A stretch of DNA of 64,000 bases from Buxus sempervirens (taxonomy: Eukaryota > Streptophyta > Magnoliopsida > Buxales > Buxaceae). The DNA lies in NCBI GenBank assembly GCA_947561395.2, contig OX387185.1, positions 36,498,213 to 36,562,212 on the forward strand, written 5' to 3'. A program made the translations under genes and the position numbers. The notes under the pieces were generated by a model that was not told where the DNA came from, did no database searches, and worked only from the letters and a program-made list of their open reading frames with translations. Below are positions 33,806 to 45,610 of this stretch, piece by piece (the first letter of the stretch is position 1; every line of letters starts with the position of its first letter).

Positions 33806-35631
33806 TCAGAAAATTGGTCTCATTCAACATAGGAACAAAACGAAGCTTGAGAATGCAATGAAGTAGGTACAACTACTGCAAGGAATTTCAATTTAATAAC
33901 ATTAACGCTTTGAACTATAAACATATAAAACAATAATCATAATTTAATCATCATGGATAAACTATTGTATCATTAAGATCCAACCTTTGGGAGGATTATA
34001 ACATACAAGTGTTCTTTCCAATATTAAATTCTGTGGATAAACACAGTGTCATAAAAAAAATATTCCTTTGGGAATAAAATTTTGACACCCAAATTATTCT
34101 TTCAACCTCTAATATTTCTAGATGAACTAGTAGTGTCATTAAAAATTATTTCTTTGGAAATAAAATTTGAATACACAAATTGTTCCCTTCAAAATAATAC
34201 AATTATGCAGTTAATTATTTGCCATCTAAAATCAAAGCAAGATTTTGTACCTTTGGGCAAACAATTTCTCACTTGATTTTAATACAAATAATTCACTTCA
34301 TATAATATATACTCATGTTATAAACAATTATATCAACAGTAAATAATTTCATGTATGATAAATACAAATGAAATTAATTAATATAATGTTTACTTATTCC
34401 AAATATGAACATTTCGACTTAATAAATGTTAAGAGACAAACCGATCATAAAGATGCAGGTCTTATAACAGAATCCATATTATTTAAAAGGAATAAGCAGT
34501 GCATAATTTTTTTCAAATAAAAAGAAACTGTCATGTTCTATTCTTCTGTTACTTGTAAAAATAAAATAAAATAAAAAATTCTTTATGTGATTCTTTTGAA
34601 TCATAAGAAATCAAATAAGATAAAAGGCAATTAATACTGATACAAATATATAGGACGAAAAACAATAATGGTTAACAAGTCAAATTACTTTGAATAAAAA
34701 TATTTATTTTATTCAATAAACATTAAACTGTATGCTCCTTGGCTTGTTACTTTGTCTTTTATGCGAGACAAAACTTTAATAGCTTGATGGGGTTTCTTTC
34801 ATTAAACCCAACACGTTACTAGAATCCCCAAAAAACAACTCAAAACTTTTCAAGACAACCCAGCACTTTATCATTAATGCTTCAATTCTTCAACACCTTT
34901 TTCTCTTATTTATTATTATTATAAACAACCCAAAACCCAACACTTCATAAGCAATCTCTCCAAAATTTGCTCAAAGACAAAATTAATAAATAGGTTTCTC
35001 TTCAAACCCTTACAAGGACAATTCTCATTGAATTCCCCAAAATTTCTTTTTTATTATTTAAATCAAATAAAAGAAACACATGCAATACTTATACGAAAGC
35101 AACAAAAAAGGGAATTTCTACAAACGTCATCTTTAACAGAGAAACCTAATCATACGGTTCATCGATCCAACAATAATAGTGGCACGTTAATAGGAAAATA
35201 CGTGATGATTTAGAACCTATCTTTGAGACCACATGTAAAAAATTATTATATAAACATTACATTATACAGGATCTTGAATCACACGATTCTCACATACTTT
35301 AACATGGAATAAGTATTAAAGAACATACTTGAATCCATTGCAGAAAATAGTCTTGCCTTGAGAGAGAAGGATCATACTAGCAACTTTCCTGAAAGTGTCT
35401 CACGATGGCTTGAGGCACACACTATTGTTGTTGTAGGTGAGAACCCTAAAGTCTCTCCACTTTTATATAATAGAGTTTCTTAACGATCAAGGAAATTAAT
35501 TGAATTTTTAACCCCTCACTTTAACTCATAATAACAACTCCTTGTAACTGAACCATTAAACCCATACTTTATTAATTGAATGTCATGGGGTGTGTGGGAC
35601 ACTTTAATGAATATTAATTAATATTCTAACA
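33806..35631 (-). repeat. E4 leader and 5' LTR (internal boundary unresolved)
   Basis: The LTR begins TGTTAGAATATTAATTAATA at 35631 on the minus strand. A TATA-like CTATTATATAAAAG lies near 35460. I found no clear primer-binding site, so the LTR/leader boundary is not placed. The rest is AT-rich and noncoding. Confidence 0.65.
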
Positions 35632-36513
35632 TCAATCACTTGAAAACTGGAGGAATTGCATGTTTATCGTGATTTCGGATGATTTTTGATTGTTTTGATT
35701 TAGAGTAAATCATGTTTCATGGATTGAATTGTTTTCCCCGGCAAGTTTTCGTGTTCTTGAAAGAAAAATAGAAAAGTATTGATTTGAGTAGGTTTGATCT
35801 TTGTAAATACTCATAAATCTGCAATCAATTGGTAAAAATAAGTTTGGAATGTTTTAGAGATAATTTAGAATAAATAAAAGAAAATTTAGAACAATTAATT
35901 TTGGCAGAATTTGTATTTTGGGGATTTTAGGGTCCAAATTAATTTTAATAATCTTTCTATCAATTTAATCATTGTAGCACCTGTATAAGGGTTAATTTGA
36001 AGTGTAGGAATTGAAGAAATTAAATTTGGAATTAAGACTAATAATTTGGAATGATGAATGTAAGAAGTGCTTAAAAGAACAATGCGGTGATATTGGTGGA
36101 TTAAATCTAATTAAATATAAATTTGGAGAGTAGAACCTACTTCTAAACTTTAATATGGACTTGTGTGAACCACTAGAAGTGATAAATAACAGAGATTGCA
36201 AATTTTGATACCTTAGGTTTTTAAATGAGGAAATTTAGACATTATTGAGAAGTTTAATCAGGGAAGTTTTAGTCAAGACTTAGGAACTTAATTATTGCTT
36301 ATGAATATGAACTACCAACTTGTCTAACACTTAAATAGGTATGATTTAAGTATAACAACATTTATGAAATTTGATTTGAAGATTTAATCGTGGTTTTGGG
36401 TGTGTTTTCTTTAAAAAGCTTAACTTTGGGTTAATAAATGAATTTCTTTCTCTTTCTCTTACAATTGAGTGATACTGCTTCCTATGGTTGATGTGATACT
36501 AATTTTTACAGCA

Positions 36514-36628
36514 GAGATGTGTAATCCTTTGTGGTAGAGATGTGTAATCCTCTATAGTAGAGATGAGTAATCCTTTACAGTAAAGGTGTGTATCCTCTTG
36601 CAGTATGGGTGTGTATTCTCTTGTGCTA
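36514..36628 (+). repeat. Five 23-bp tandem units in E7
   Basis: Units start at 36514, 36537, 36560, 36583 and 36606, consensus GAGATGTGTAATCCTTT then six variable bases. Divergence increases to the right. Confidence 0.9.
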
Positions 36629-37166
36629 GAGATGAAAATACCATGTGTTTGTAATATTGTGATTGAAATATGTTCACCACCCGAGGTTGCGATATAATTA
36701 TTTATTTTAAATTATTACATATGAAATCATGGATTATGGAACTATGCATATGAATCGGCAATTTAATTGTAAACAGGATAAAGTTATGATATGTGTGAGT
36801 TATGTTTAGCCGGCATAGCCTGTATATGGATGCATAGGCTAAGCTAGATAGTGAAGAGGTATTTAATTTGGGTTGATTACTCCTAATTTGTGTTTGCGTT
36901 TCTTTTTTGAGTTGGTTCGCATTGGGAGATCTTCATGTACAATAGGGTCTCATTTCAAATACCAGTTGCTAGTGAGGTGCCATGTATGTATTGATTAGCG
37001 ACCATCCCCATGTTAAGATACCCCTGGTTGTATGCTTGGGTGGTACATGCCAATTCTGTACTTCAGATTCTAGTTGTTGGTGTGTGAGTTTGTGCGCAAT
37101 AAGTTGATGTCTAGGCCCATATTTCAAATCTCAGTTGCTTGTATGAGGGTTGTGATTATTAGATTC

Positions 37167-39609
37167 TGTGAGAGATGGAAAAAATCAATCTCGTGACTTT
37201 CCAGTCATCACACGGGATTCGAAAAAAGGGAAGAGTCACCATGATTCTTTTTAGGTGTGAATGGACACCAAAATCATCAAAACAAGCAAAAAAGGCAAAT
37301 CTAGATTAAAAAGAATTCCACTTTAAAATAAAAAATCCAGATATGGGTAAGGGGATTAGATTCTGAATAGGGGAAGGTGTTATGCACCTCCATTCACCCA
37401 CACAAGGTGGTTGCCAAGTGTTGTTCATGCTCAAAATAAAGAAAGCTTGCTAATTACAATAATAAAAAAGGCTTGAAAAGGATTAAACACATGTATGATC
37501 CCTCCACATGAGAAGTCCAATGGATTCCTGATCCTCTTTTATGGAAGTATCACTTCTAGGACATCACCATTAATGGCAAATCAAAATAAAACTTGAATAC
37601 AAGCAAGTTGAGGCCAATCCGGAAAAACTTGGTAAAAGATGGAGCCATTTGACCATAAATCATTTAAATCAAATTCAAATTGAATCAAACCAAATCCATT
37701 TGAAAGATTATGATAAATAAAAGATTCAGGAAAATTTTCAAGTAGATCCGATTAAAATCCTAAGAGTTATGCTTGTTTGAAATTCACTGTTATAAGTTGA
37801 TAAAAGTGGCAAGTGGGCAATTTTGAAAACCTATTTGTAAAAATTGGCTCCATATAAATCTTTGAAAATTTGCAAGAATGAAGTATGTGGTGCCATATTT
37901 CGAATGAAATAGGCCTTACACAAATATTCATTCGGATGTGACTTGTGTGACCTCACGAATATGCCCAGAGGATCACAGATCAGCACAGAATTGTGCTATA
38001 GGGCAGTTAAGAGTAAATCAAACACACAAGACACAAATGAAATCCAAAAATTTTGAAACCAATTGAATTTGAAAGTATACTCACAAAAGAAAATACAAAA
38101 ATCAAAATCACCCAAGACAGACTTAAAACGAGCAATTGGTGCTCAGTCAAAGTGACAGGTTCAGCAATCTGGCCTGAACTGACCTGTCGACTTTGATCGA
38201 ATGGTGTCAAAAATCCTCTCCATAAAAATTAATGAATTTTTACAGACACAAACTAGACAATCCAACCTTTCACATGTCTTTGGAATCACTCCAAAATTCA
38301 TCCGGATGATGAAGTTATGGGTGTTCTAAGATAGGGTACAGGTGCTGTCCAGATTTGAGACTTTTAAGCAAAATCAAGTCAAAACAGTGGGCAAGTGTGT
38401 GTGATCTGTGTGATATCAACTAAAATCATTTGGAAAAATGTTGAAAAGCCTCCAGAAGGATATAGGGCATGAATTTGGCTCACCATTCTCTTTGATTGGA
38501 GAGAATATACTAAAATCCCCAAAATGGAGCAAAAATACCCAAAACGGAGAGATGAGACCAAGAGGTCTTCTATATCCAAAAAACTTGCTTGTATTCATTC
38601 AAAAACCATTCAAAAATGTCCAAGAAATGTTTGGGGCCATTCATTTCAGATCTATCATAATGAATACGATATATCCAAAATACAAGCCTATTTCGACAAA
38701 ACAAGTGTGATGTGTGCATGTGTAAAAATCATCTCTTTAAATTAATCAACACATCACAACATATAGCATTAAAAAATACATCAATCAAATGGGGGTTCTA
38801 TGCCTAGGGTTTCATTCCCATTCTCGTTTCCCCTAGTTCTCTCTCCACGTTTTACGGCTTAGAAATAGTCTTGAGGTACTTTGAGTAAAGCATGGGTTCC
38901 ACACAACAATAGGCCATTAAGAGGGTTTTAGAACTTAGGTTCCATTCCCATTCTCGTTTCCCCTAGCTTTCTCTTCATGTTTTACTGCTAGAGATAGTCT
39001 TGAGGTACTTTGAGTAGGGAATGAGGTTTCAAACACATTCAGGCCATTATTCTACAGAAAGGAAGAAGGAAGAACTAACCCTAGAATTTAAGAACATAAA
39101 AGTAAAAGGGTTTTAGGCTTACCTGGGTTTTTGGAAGCAATGGGGCAGAGGTTCCCTTCTTCACTTGGAGCTCTTCAATCTCTAACTCTTGGCCATTTGC
39201 TTGAGGAGAGGCCTCCTATTTATAGGCAAAGGCTAGGGCAAGGGGTGCCCTAATGGTAGACACAAGATTATGTCTACAATCCCCTAACTTAAACCCTAAG
39301 GCCATTTTAGAGAATTCTCACCAATAGAGATGTGTAAAACAGTAAAAAAGTGAAAACTCTCGGAATTTTCAAAGTTTGCAGCAAAACCCTAGTATCCGGC
39401 AACTCAGGTCGGATACTAGCACAACCTTTTGTTTCCGACATTATCAGTCGGATACAAATAAAACCCTTTGTTTCCGACAATTATTATCGGATAACCAGTA
39501 AAAAGCTTTTATCCAAATTTTTTACTTCAGCTATAGAAGAAACATTGCTCTTTTAATGATTTTGGCCAATTATTCATCTTTTTATGCAGTGCAATTTGGG
39601 GTGTCTATA
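37167..39609 (-). mobile_element. E8: solo LTR of the E1/E14 family
   Basis: Minus-strand ends are TATAGACACCCCAAATTGCA (39609) and CTCTCACA (37167), with perfect TSD GATTC (37162-37166 and 39610-39614). It has the TATA CTATAAATAG (39216-39225), a splice donor CCCAG|GTAAGC (GT at 39122), two CTAG...GTAAAACGTG modules, and the conserved block near 37370. Length is 2443 bp; no internal sequence. Confidence 0.92.
39395..39490 (-). promoter_or_regulatory. Palindrome array of E8 (word GTCGGATA / TATCCGAC)
   Basis: TATCCGGCA, GTCGGATAC, TTTCCGACA, GTCGGATAC, TTTCCGACA and TATCGGATAA alternate within 95 bases, about 170 bases upstream of the TATA box. Same place as in the E1 LTR, different word. 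Confidence 0.6.
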
Positions 39610-40135
39610 GATTCGATAATAAGTTGGATGGTGATATAGTGAATGAAGAGTGTCTTTTCAAAGACTTATCTTTCTTCATAAGTCCTGTGATGTCACATGC
39701 GTTGTTTTGTGTATTTTTTATCATTTGTTTTGGAATTGTTAACGTAGAATTGAATTTATTTATTATTGATTTGATTTATCGTTATATCTCATGACTATTT
39801 CATAAAGTTGATTGTTTTCTTGCATGCACCTTGCTACTTGTTGAGATTTACATCTCACTTCGGCTTTACCCAATTTTTTAGGTATGCTTGGAGAAATTGT
39901 CAAGAATGGGGTGGTGTGCACTTGGATAGAAATATGATCTTGAATCTAGAATTAATTCAGATTAGAGAATCTTTTATTGTAAATTAATTTGTTTAAATTG
40001 AAATAATTATGCTATGCTTCCAGTTGTACTCTGATATAAATAAAAAATTTAAATTCCTCACAAATTTTAGTTTGTTTTGGCCCATTTTTACTAACACTTT
40101 GGGTTTGGTTATTTGAATCGAATCGGGGCGTTATA

Positions 40136-41041
40136 GTACGAGACCTCTCCAATAAACCACGCAAATATACTGGTCTGAAGCCGAACCGTAGGCAGTATCA
40201 CTCTTTTAATCGCAGAGGAGAGGAGAAGAGATAGAGATCAGAAGAGAAGAACAATGAAGAAAGGTATCTATTTGCACCATTATCTTTTTTTCTAGAAACC
40301 CCTTTCATCCCTTTTAAAAAATGAAAGCCAAACCTACCTGTTCCAAAACATGCGTGACTATTTATTCACATGGTTTCAGAACTAGTTTCAATAACTGATT
40401 AAAACAAATCCGATAAAAATGTTAATAAAACAATTAATAATAAAGATATTAAAACAGTAAAAAATAAAGGGTAAATAAAAAATCAGTTAAAACCAATAAC
40501 CCATGAGTTGATCCATTAAACCAAGACTTAACCAATTTAAAAATAAAATAAAAGATTGAAATGGGAAATTTTGAGCCCTTTATAAAACTATATATATATA
40601 AACAATAGGCGGAACAAAATTGCCCTTGTAAGAGTGAGTTCGGTAAAAACAATGATGGAAATGAAATTTCCTTTGAAGATACGATTTTGATGGAGAATGA
40701 GGAGATTGTAGATATTGTAGAAGAGATGAATTGGGGATTGGGGAAGAGGACAATGAAACTGGGATTACTAAAGGAGCGAGAATTATGCTTCCATGGGAGC
40801 TTTTACAACCATTGTTGTTGCTTGTTGGCTCCTCTTAATTCAGAGGAGCCAACAAGCAATACTGGCCACATGAAGTCTGATTCAACTTGACAACAAGGTG
40901 CGCTTGGCTACAAAGGAAGTTGTAGTTGCTGATGATGCTTCAAATGCTAATACATCGAGCAAAGCTAAGAAACCAAAGATTATTTTAGTTTCAAAATGAT
41001 TATTTGGTAGAGATTTATCATTGGCAATAATCAGTCGTCAT
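40136..41041 (+). other. Unassigned stretch with gene-like fragments
   Basis: This stretch is not recognisable as LTR. An ATG with possible donor (ATGAAGAAAG|GTATC) is at about 40254. At its end a frame reads KVRLATKEVVVADDASN and on to a Lys-rich tail and TGA (about 40997), like a protein C-terminus. A 67-codon frame at 40687-40890 overlaps the hairpin described separately. It may be a decayed host gene; I cannot name it. Confidence 0.3.
40818..40859. repeat. Perfect 18-bp inverted repeat with 6-base loop
   Basis: TTGCTTGTTGGCTCCTCT (40818-40835) pairs perfectly with AGAGGAGCCAACAAGCAA (40842-40859), loop TAATTC. Confidence 0.9.
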
Positions 41042-43298
41042 TGTACGAACGTCATGGTGATTCGCGGACTACACATTTGACTCGAGGCGCATGCGGGTGC
41101 GGGCCTCTCTTTTTCGGGGAAATGTCGGGATTTGGAGTCACCACTGCCTGATGGGGTGCAGGCAGACACTTGGGTGCCTAGGGTTTGTCTATTAGGCGGT
41201 CTACTGCTTGAGATTCAGGATAGGGTCTCGGTTACGGTCTGGGGAAGTCCGTAGACACCCCTGTCCGCCCTGTTGGGTGACGGGGTCCCTCGGTCTTCCT
41301 GGTTAAAGTCAATTTGCCTATCTCACCCAATCTTAATCCGATGTGTACTCTTTACTTTAAGTCTGTGCGGGGACCGCCTGAGTGGTGCGGGCCCCCTTTA
41401 TTTATTTTATCTTGTTTATTTTAGTGATCTGGGTCTGATTGGGTGGGCCCCATTGGAAGGCTTGCAGAATCCCAGATGGACTAAGGGTAGCCCATATATC
41501 CCTTTGGTGGGCTTTAATCTAAGCCTGAAAAAAGGCCCTTTAGGGATTTGGTATAGTTGGTTAATTTTATTAAAGTTAAGGTGTAAGAGAATTTAAGATT
41601 AAGTTTTCAAGTTATTTAGTGGGCTTGGATGATTTGTGGGTCCATTGGGTGGGCCTCTTCTCCAGTGTGTCTTGAACTCTCTGTGGTCACTGTGTTGACC
41701 CACAGTGGCCATCCAAACTTGATTTTTTAACATGACAAACCTAACCTTCTAGGTGTTTAATCATGAGGAAGGAAGGGAGGAAGCTTGGGACTTCTCCCTC
41801 TCCACTTGAACTCCCTCTCAAGGAAGCAAAGCATGGACCATGAGTGTCCCTATCTTGGGTGTTTAAAAGCATCCCCCTTTCTTATGAAGAGAAGGGGGTG
41901 ACCCGGTAGGTCAATGCATTAGTCTAGCCGGCCAAACCATCCCACATGCATTCCTAATCAAGCAAACCAAATCATGCTCACAAACAATATGCAAGGAAGA
42001 CATCAAGACATATTTAAACTTGTGGAAGGGTGCATGTGATACACTTAGTGTTCATGTTGATGAAAAGGGGACTTTAAGGAAAAGAAAACCTAGGCCTGCA
42101 TGCTAAGTACAACCTACATGGACATAACAATTTGTACCTTCAAAGGAAGGCATGCTCGTGAGTGATACATTCAAAAGGAGACATGCTTGTGAGTGATAGA
42201 AGGAGGTGATGAGTTTAAACATAGTAAAAGTGCTGGTGGATGGCATTATTTGCATGTGCACAAACGAATCAAAACAGCAAGTAGACTATGGGGGAGTGAT
42301 ATGTTTTAACGTGCTTCTCACGTGCACACACCCATACAAATGACCCACACCATGCAATGATGACACCATACTCCAAAAAAATTAAGAAGCAAACAAGAGA
42401 AAGGGATTGGGGGATCCTTATGGAGAGGTACATTAGACTTGGGAAAGGAGAACATGCTCTCCCTCATAAGATAAGAAAAAGAGGTCGTAACGAAAAGGGG
42501 AATATGGGGATGAGACCTTAGTGACACTTTGCATGACCCCACCTCCTCTCTTTTGAACCACCATACCTCTCCCTACCATGAGAGCCCCTCTTTATGAAGG
42601 GAGGGAGACCATAGAATTTAAAGATGAATGAGGGAGAGGAAAGGGGGTAACAAAGTAACCAACATGCTTATTATTTCATGAAACTCACATATGTTAAATA
42701 CAAGTTGTAGAGAAGGCTTACCTTGGGGGGTTAAGGCCTCCTTGAGATGTTTGAAGTCCCCTTTGTGATATGGACAGCACTTGACCACTCCTCTCTGGGC
42801 TCCAACACCCTTCTTCAAGTTCTCTTCTTGTTTGGGGTTGAAGGAAGAGGGGTTAGGAAGAGGTTTGGGGGGGATTAGAGGAGGCTTGAGGGCTTGGAGG
42901 AGGAAGAAGAGGGGTTAGGGGGTATTTTGTATGGGGGAGAGGGGTTAGAGAAGGGGGTTCGTATAGCGGTTGGGGAGGAGCAAAGCCAAAAAATGAGACA
43001 CCCCCCTCCCCCTCAAAATGAGTGTTGATGCCTTTTTATAGGCCAAAAAAAATGCTTTTTTCCAAATTTGCCCTTTGATTTGATTGATTTGATGGGATTC
43101 TCTCTCTTAATGAGAGAATCCGAATTTTGGGAATTTTTATTTATTTTAATTAGTAAAATCAAGATATTTTTAAGGAAATTAATATTATATTCTAAATATT
43201 TGGTTCTCTTGTCCTTTCCTTTGCCATGTGGCGGATGTGACTTGCACCTTCGCCACGTGGACAGTTTTCTGCATTTTGCCCTAGGGCTTGATTTTTTC

Positions 43299-43732
43299 AT
43301 AACTTTTTCATCTAGACCCCGATTCTGGCAAACTCAGTTGTGCTGGAACAGCATCGGAATTTCCTATCTGCTGGGATAGGGTACGACAGCCAATTCAGGT
43401 TTTGAGCAGAAAGCCGAAACTGCTCTCTAGGTTCTCATGCATATAACTTTTTCGTTTGGACCCCAATTCTGACAAACTCGATTGCATTGGAATCGTGCTG
43501 GAAATTTTTATCCATTGAGGTAGGGTATGGCAGTTAATTTGGTTTAAGCAGAAAGTCAATTTCTACTCCCCCGGGGTTTGATCTGCCCATAACTTCCTCA
43601 TCTGGACATCGATTTTGGCAAACTTAGTTGCGCTGGAATCGTGTCGAGATTCCCTATCCATTGAGATAGGGTATGACAGTCAACTTGAATTTGATCAAAA
43701 AGTCAATTTCTGCTCCTTAGGGTTTTTAGCTA
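43299..43732 (-). repeat. Three tandem 143-146 bp modules in E9
   Basis: Modules begin with (C/T)ATAAC at 43299, 43442 and 43588. Each runs through CAAACT(C/T)(A/G)(G/A)TTG, a GGAA(T/C) phrase, ATAGGGTA(C/T)G(A/G)CAG and AAAGTCAATTTCT. E10 and E11 have two to three related modules each. Confidence 0.85.
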
Positions 43733-44476
43733 TCTTTTAAGGTTTTCACTTCCAGCACTGTGTGCGCACCTAAACCTGGCCTTAAATCGCACACCGGGCG
43801 CACGTTGGGTTCGTGCGTACCTCGGGACTTTTCGGAGTCTCCACTGCCTGAGAGGTGCAGGCAGACACGGAGTTTGCCCTATCCGGGTTTAAGTCTGGTC
43901 TGCGGCTTTTCAGAGTTCTAGCTACGTCCTCGGTTACGTCCGGGGAAGCCCTAAGACACCCCGGCCCGCCCCGTCGGTTCGACGGGTTCCTCGGGTCTCC
44001 CTGGTTTTTGAGTCAGTTTCACCCTTCCTAGACCAGCATGCTGTTTATTGGGTCTGGCGGAGCCCTCTGAAGGTGTGGGCCCTTTTTTATTTATCTAAGT
44101 GAAATGGGTCGGACCCGGGTCCCGTTGGAAGACCCGTGGGTTGCCATGGTTGGGCCTTGGGCCCAATTGGGTTATTGGGTAACCCTTTTTGGTTATTTAA
44201 ATTTTATTTATTTACATTTTTTATTTGGCTCGATGGGCTTGGATTTGGCCCATTAGCCAAGGGTCAAAGGGCCTGGGCCTATTTATTGAAAACATGCCAG
44301 GTATAGGCCAGTCAAAGGTGGGCCCTTTAAGTGGGCTCAGGGTGCCTTGGTGGGCCCATTTAGGCCCACGGTCCAAAGATGGGCTTAAGATAGCCCAAAT
44401 TGCTTAAAGGACTGGTTCAGGTCGGATCAGGTTCAACCGGGCCGGAAAATTATGTTTTTTACATTATTTTTACATC

Positions 44477-44585
44477 TGCCCGTATTTGCTATACGGTCCA
44501 CCCTTGCCCGTGAACGAAATCCGGTTTGGCTTGCCCGTGAAGCAAACACGATCCTGACCGGACTGCTCTGAGTTTACGAGCGCAA
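44477..44585 (-). promoter_or_regulatory. Second palindrome array in E10, downstream of the TATA box
   Basis: Words GCCCGTATT, ATACGGTCC, GCCCGTGAA (twice) and TTACGAGC recur within about 110 bases. The same words form the upstream array at 45395-45610. Confidence 0.45.
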
Positions 44586-45341
44586 CCTATTCTGCACTTT
44601 TGCTGCCAATTCTGCTTGGGATCGGTTCCATGGCCTTCTCAAGTGTTCTGGTAACTTCAGTTGGTTTTTTTAGCTCCTCCAAATGCTATATTTCCTTCAT
44701 TTGGCCTGAAAGGCCATTTTTCTTCTTCCTTTTGTTCTTCTTGAAGCAACAAGACCCCTTCTCGATTGTTGGTAGCCAAATTCCAGAATGGGAAAAGGGG
44801 AGTTTACAGGGAATTAGGGAGCCTCAAAGGTGTCAAATTCTACCTTTCCAAAGGACCAAAAAAAGATTACTAAATTAGTTACTTAAGATGTCCTTAAGGC
44901 ATTTTATTTCCCCTTTTTTTTTATGATGACCATCTCCTAGAGATTATCCTTTCATGACTTTCAAAAAACAGCAGTTGGATTAGTGGTAACAAGAACAAAA
45001 TATAGAAAAGAAATCAGAAGAGATATTGAAATTGATAATGTTATGTTATAAAGCTTAACATACTTACAATATGATTATTTGCTGGTTATGGTTCCTCCGA
45101 GTAAATTGGGCAGCGCTTCCGCGTCCTCCGTGATTTCTTAGAAGGGTTTTGGCAGAGGTTGGGTAGGTTCTTGATGCTCAAAGGATGAAAAAAGAAGAGT
45201 TTAGATGAAATTTGGGCAGTTTAAGGGTACTTTGGTCATTAGGGATTTTGGGTATTGGGAGAGACAGAGTCTGGACAAATCTTGGACGTGGAAATGCTGG
45301 GGAGAAGGAGGAGAGGGCCAAAGGAGAAGGCTTGTTGAAAT

Positions 45342-45360
45342 GGGGGGGGGGGGGGGGGGG
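45342..45360. repeat. Run of 19 G
   Basis: Uninterrupted G run beside the E10 TATA box. Length may be an assembly estimate. Confidence 0.95.
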
Positions 45361-45394
45361 CCTCTCTATTTATAGGCAAAAAGGGGCATGCCCA

Positions 45395-45610
45395 TATTTG
45401 AAGTACGGGCGTGCCTTGCCTGTACTTCAAGTACGGGCGTGCTTTGTCCGTAATTCAAATACGGGCGAAAAACGCACATTTGTAAATCTCGCGAATCAGC
45501 CGTACGGGACGCGTATCCCGTCGTACGGTGACGTGTGTCTTCTTCCATAAGCTTGCCCGTATTTCAAATACGGGCATGCCTTGCCCGTAATTGAAATACG
45601 GTCCAGCACG
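45395..45610 (-). promoter_or_regulatory. Palindrome array upstream of the E10 TATA box
   Basis: At least eight TACGGGC / GCCCGTA-type words alternate, including AAGTACGGGCGTGC, GTCCGTAATT, AATACGGGCG, GTACGGGACGCGTATCCCGT and GCCCGTATTTCAAATACGGGC, the last two themselves palindromic. The array ends 20 bases from the TATA box. Confidence 0.65.

Larger units (their letters stand above)
12333..35631 (-). mobile_element. E4: decayed Ty1-copia retrotransposon, split by E5
   Basis: Minus-strand order is LTR start (TGTTAGAATATTAATTAATA at 35631), leader, gag, protease and integrase (33805-32091), then, after the E5 insertion, the rest of integrase, reverse transcriptase and RNase H (14611-12389). 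Integrase before reverse transcriptase defines Ty1-copia. The 3' LTR is missing: the element stops at 12333, at the Helitron-like end. Many stops show it is old. Confidence 0.88.
35632..40135 (+). mobile_element. E7: gypsy LTR, 5' end missing, split by E8
   Basis: The right part (39615-40135) has TTGTTGAGATTTACATCTCA and ends ATCGGGGCGTTATA, like the end of the E5 LTR with one C-to-T change at the terminus. The left part carries a 23-bp tandem repeat. No TG start is visible next to E4, so it is truncated. No internal region follows. Confidence 0.65.

Noticed and set aside
40687-40890. 67-codon plus-strand frame as a host gene
   Set aside because: It crosses a perfect hairpin, has no recognisable domain and no clear exon context; kept only as part of an unassigned stretch.
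45239-45550. Overlapping short frames of 60-112 codons in the E10 promoter
   Set aside because: They cross the G run and the palindrome array, occur in several phases on both strands and have no motif.
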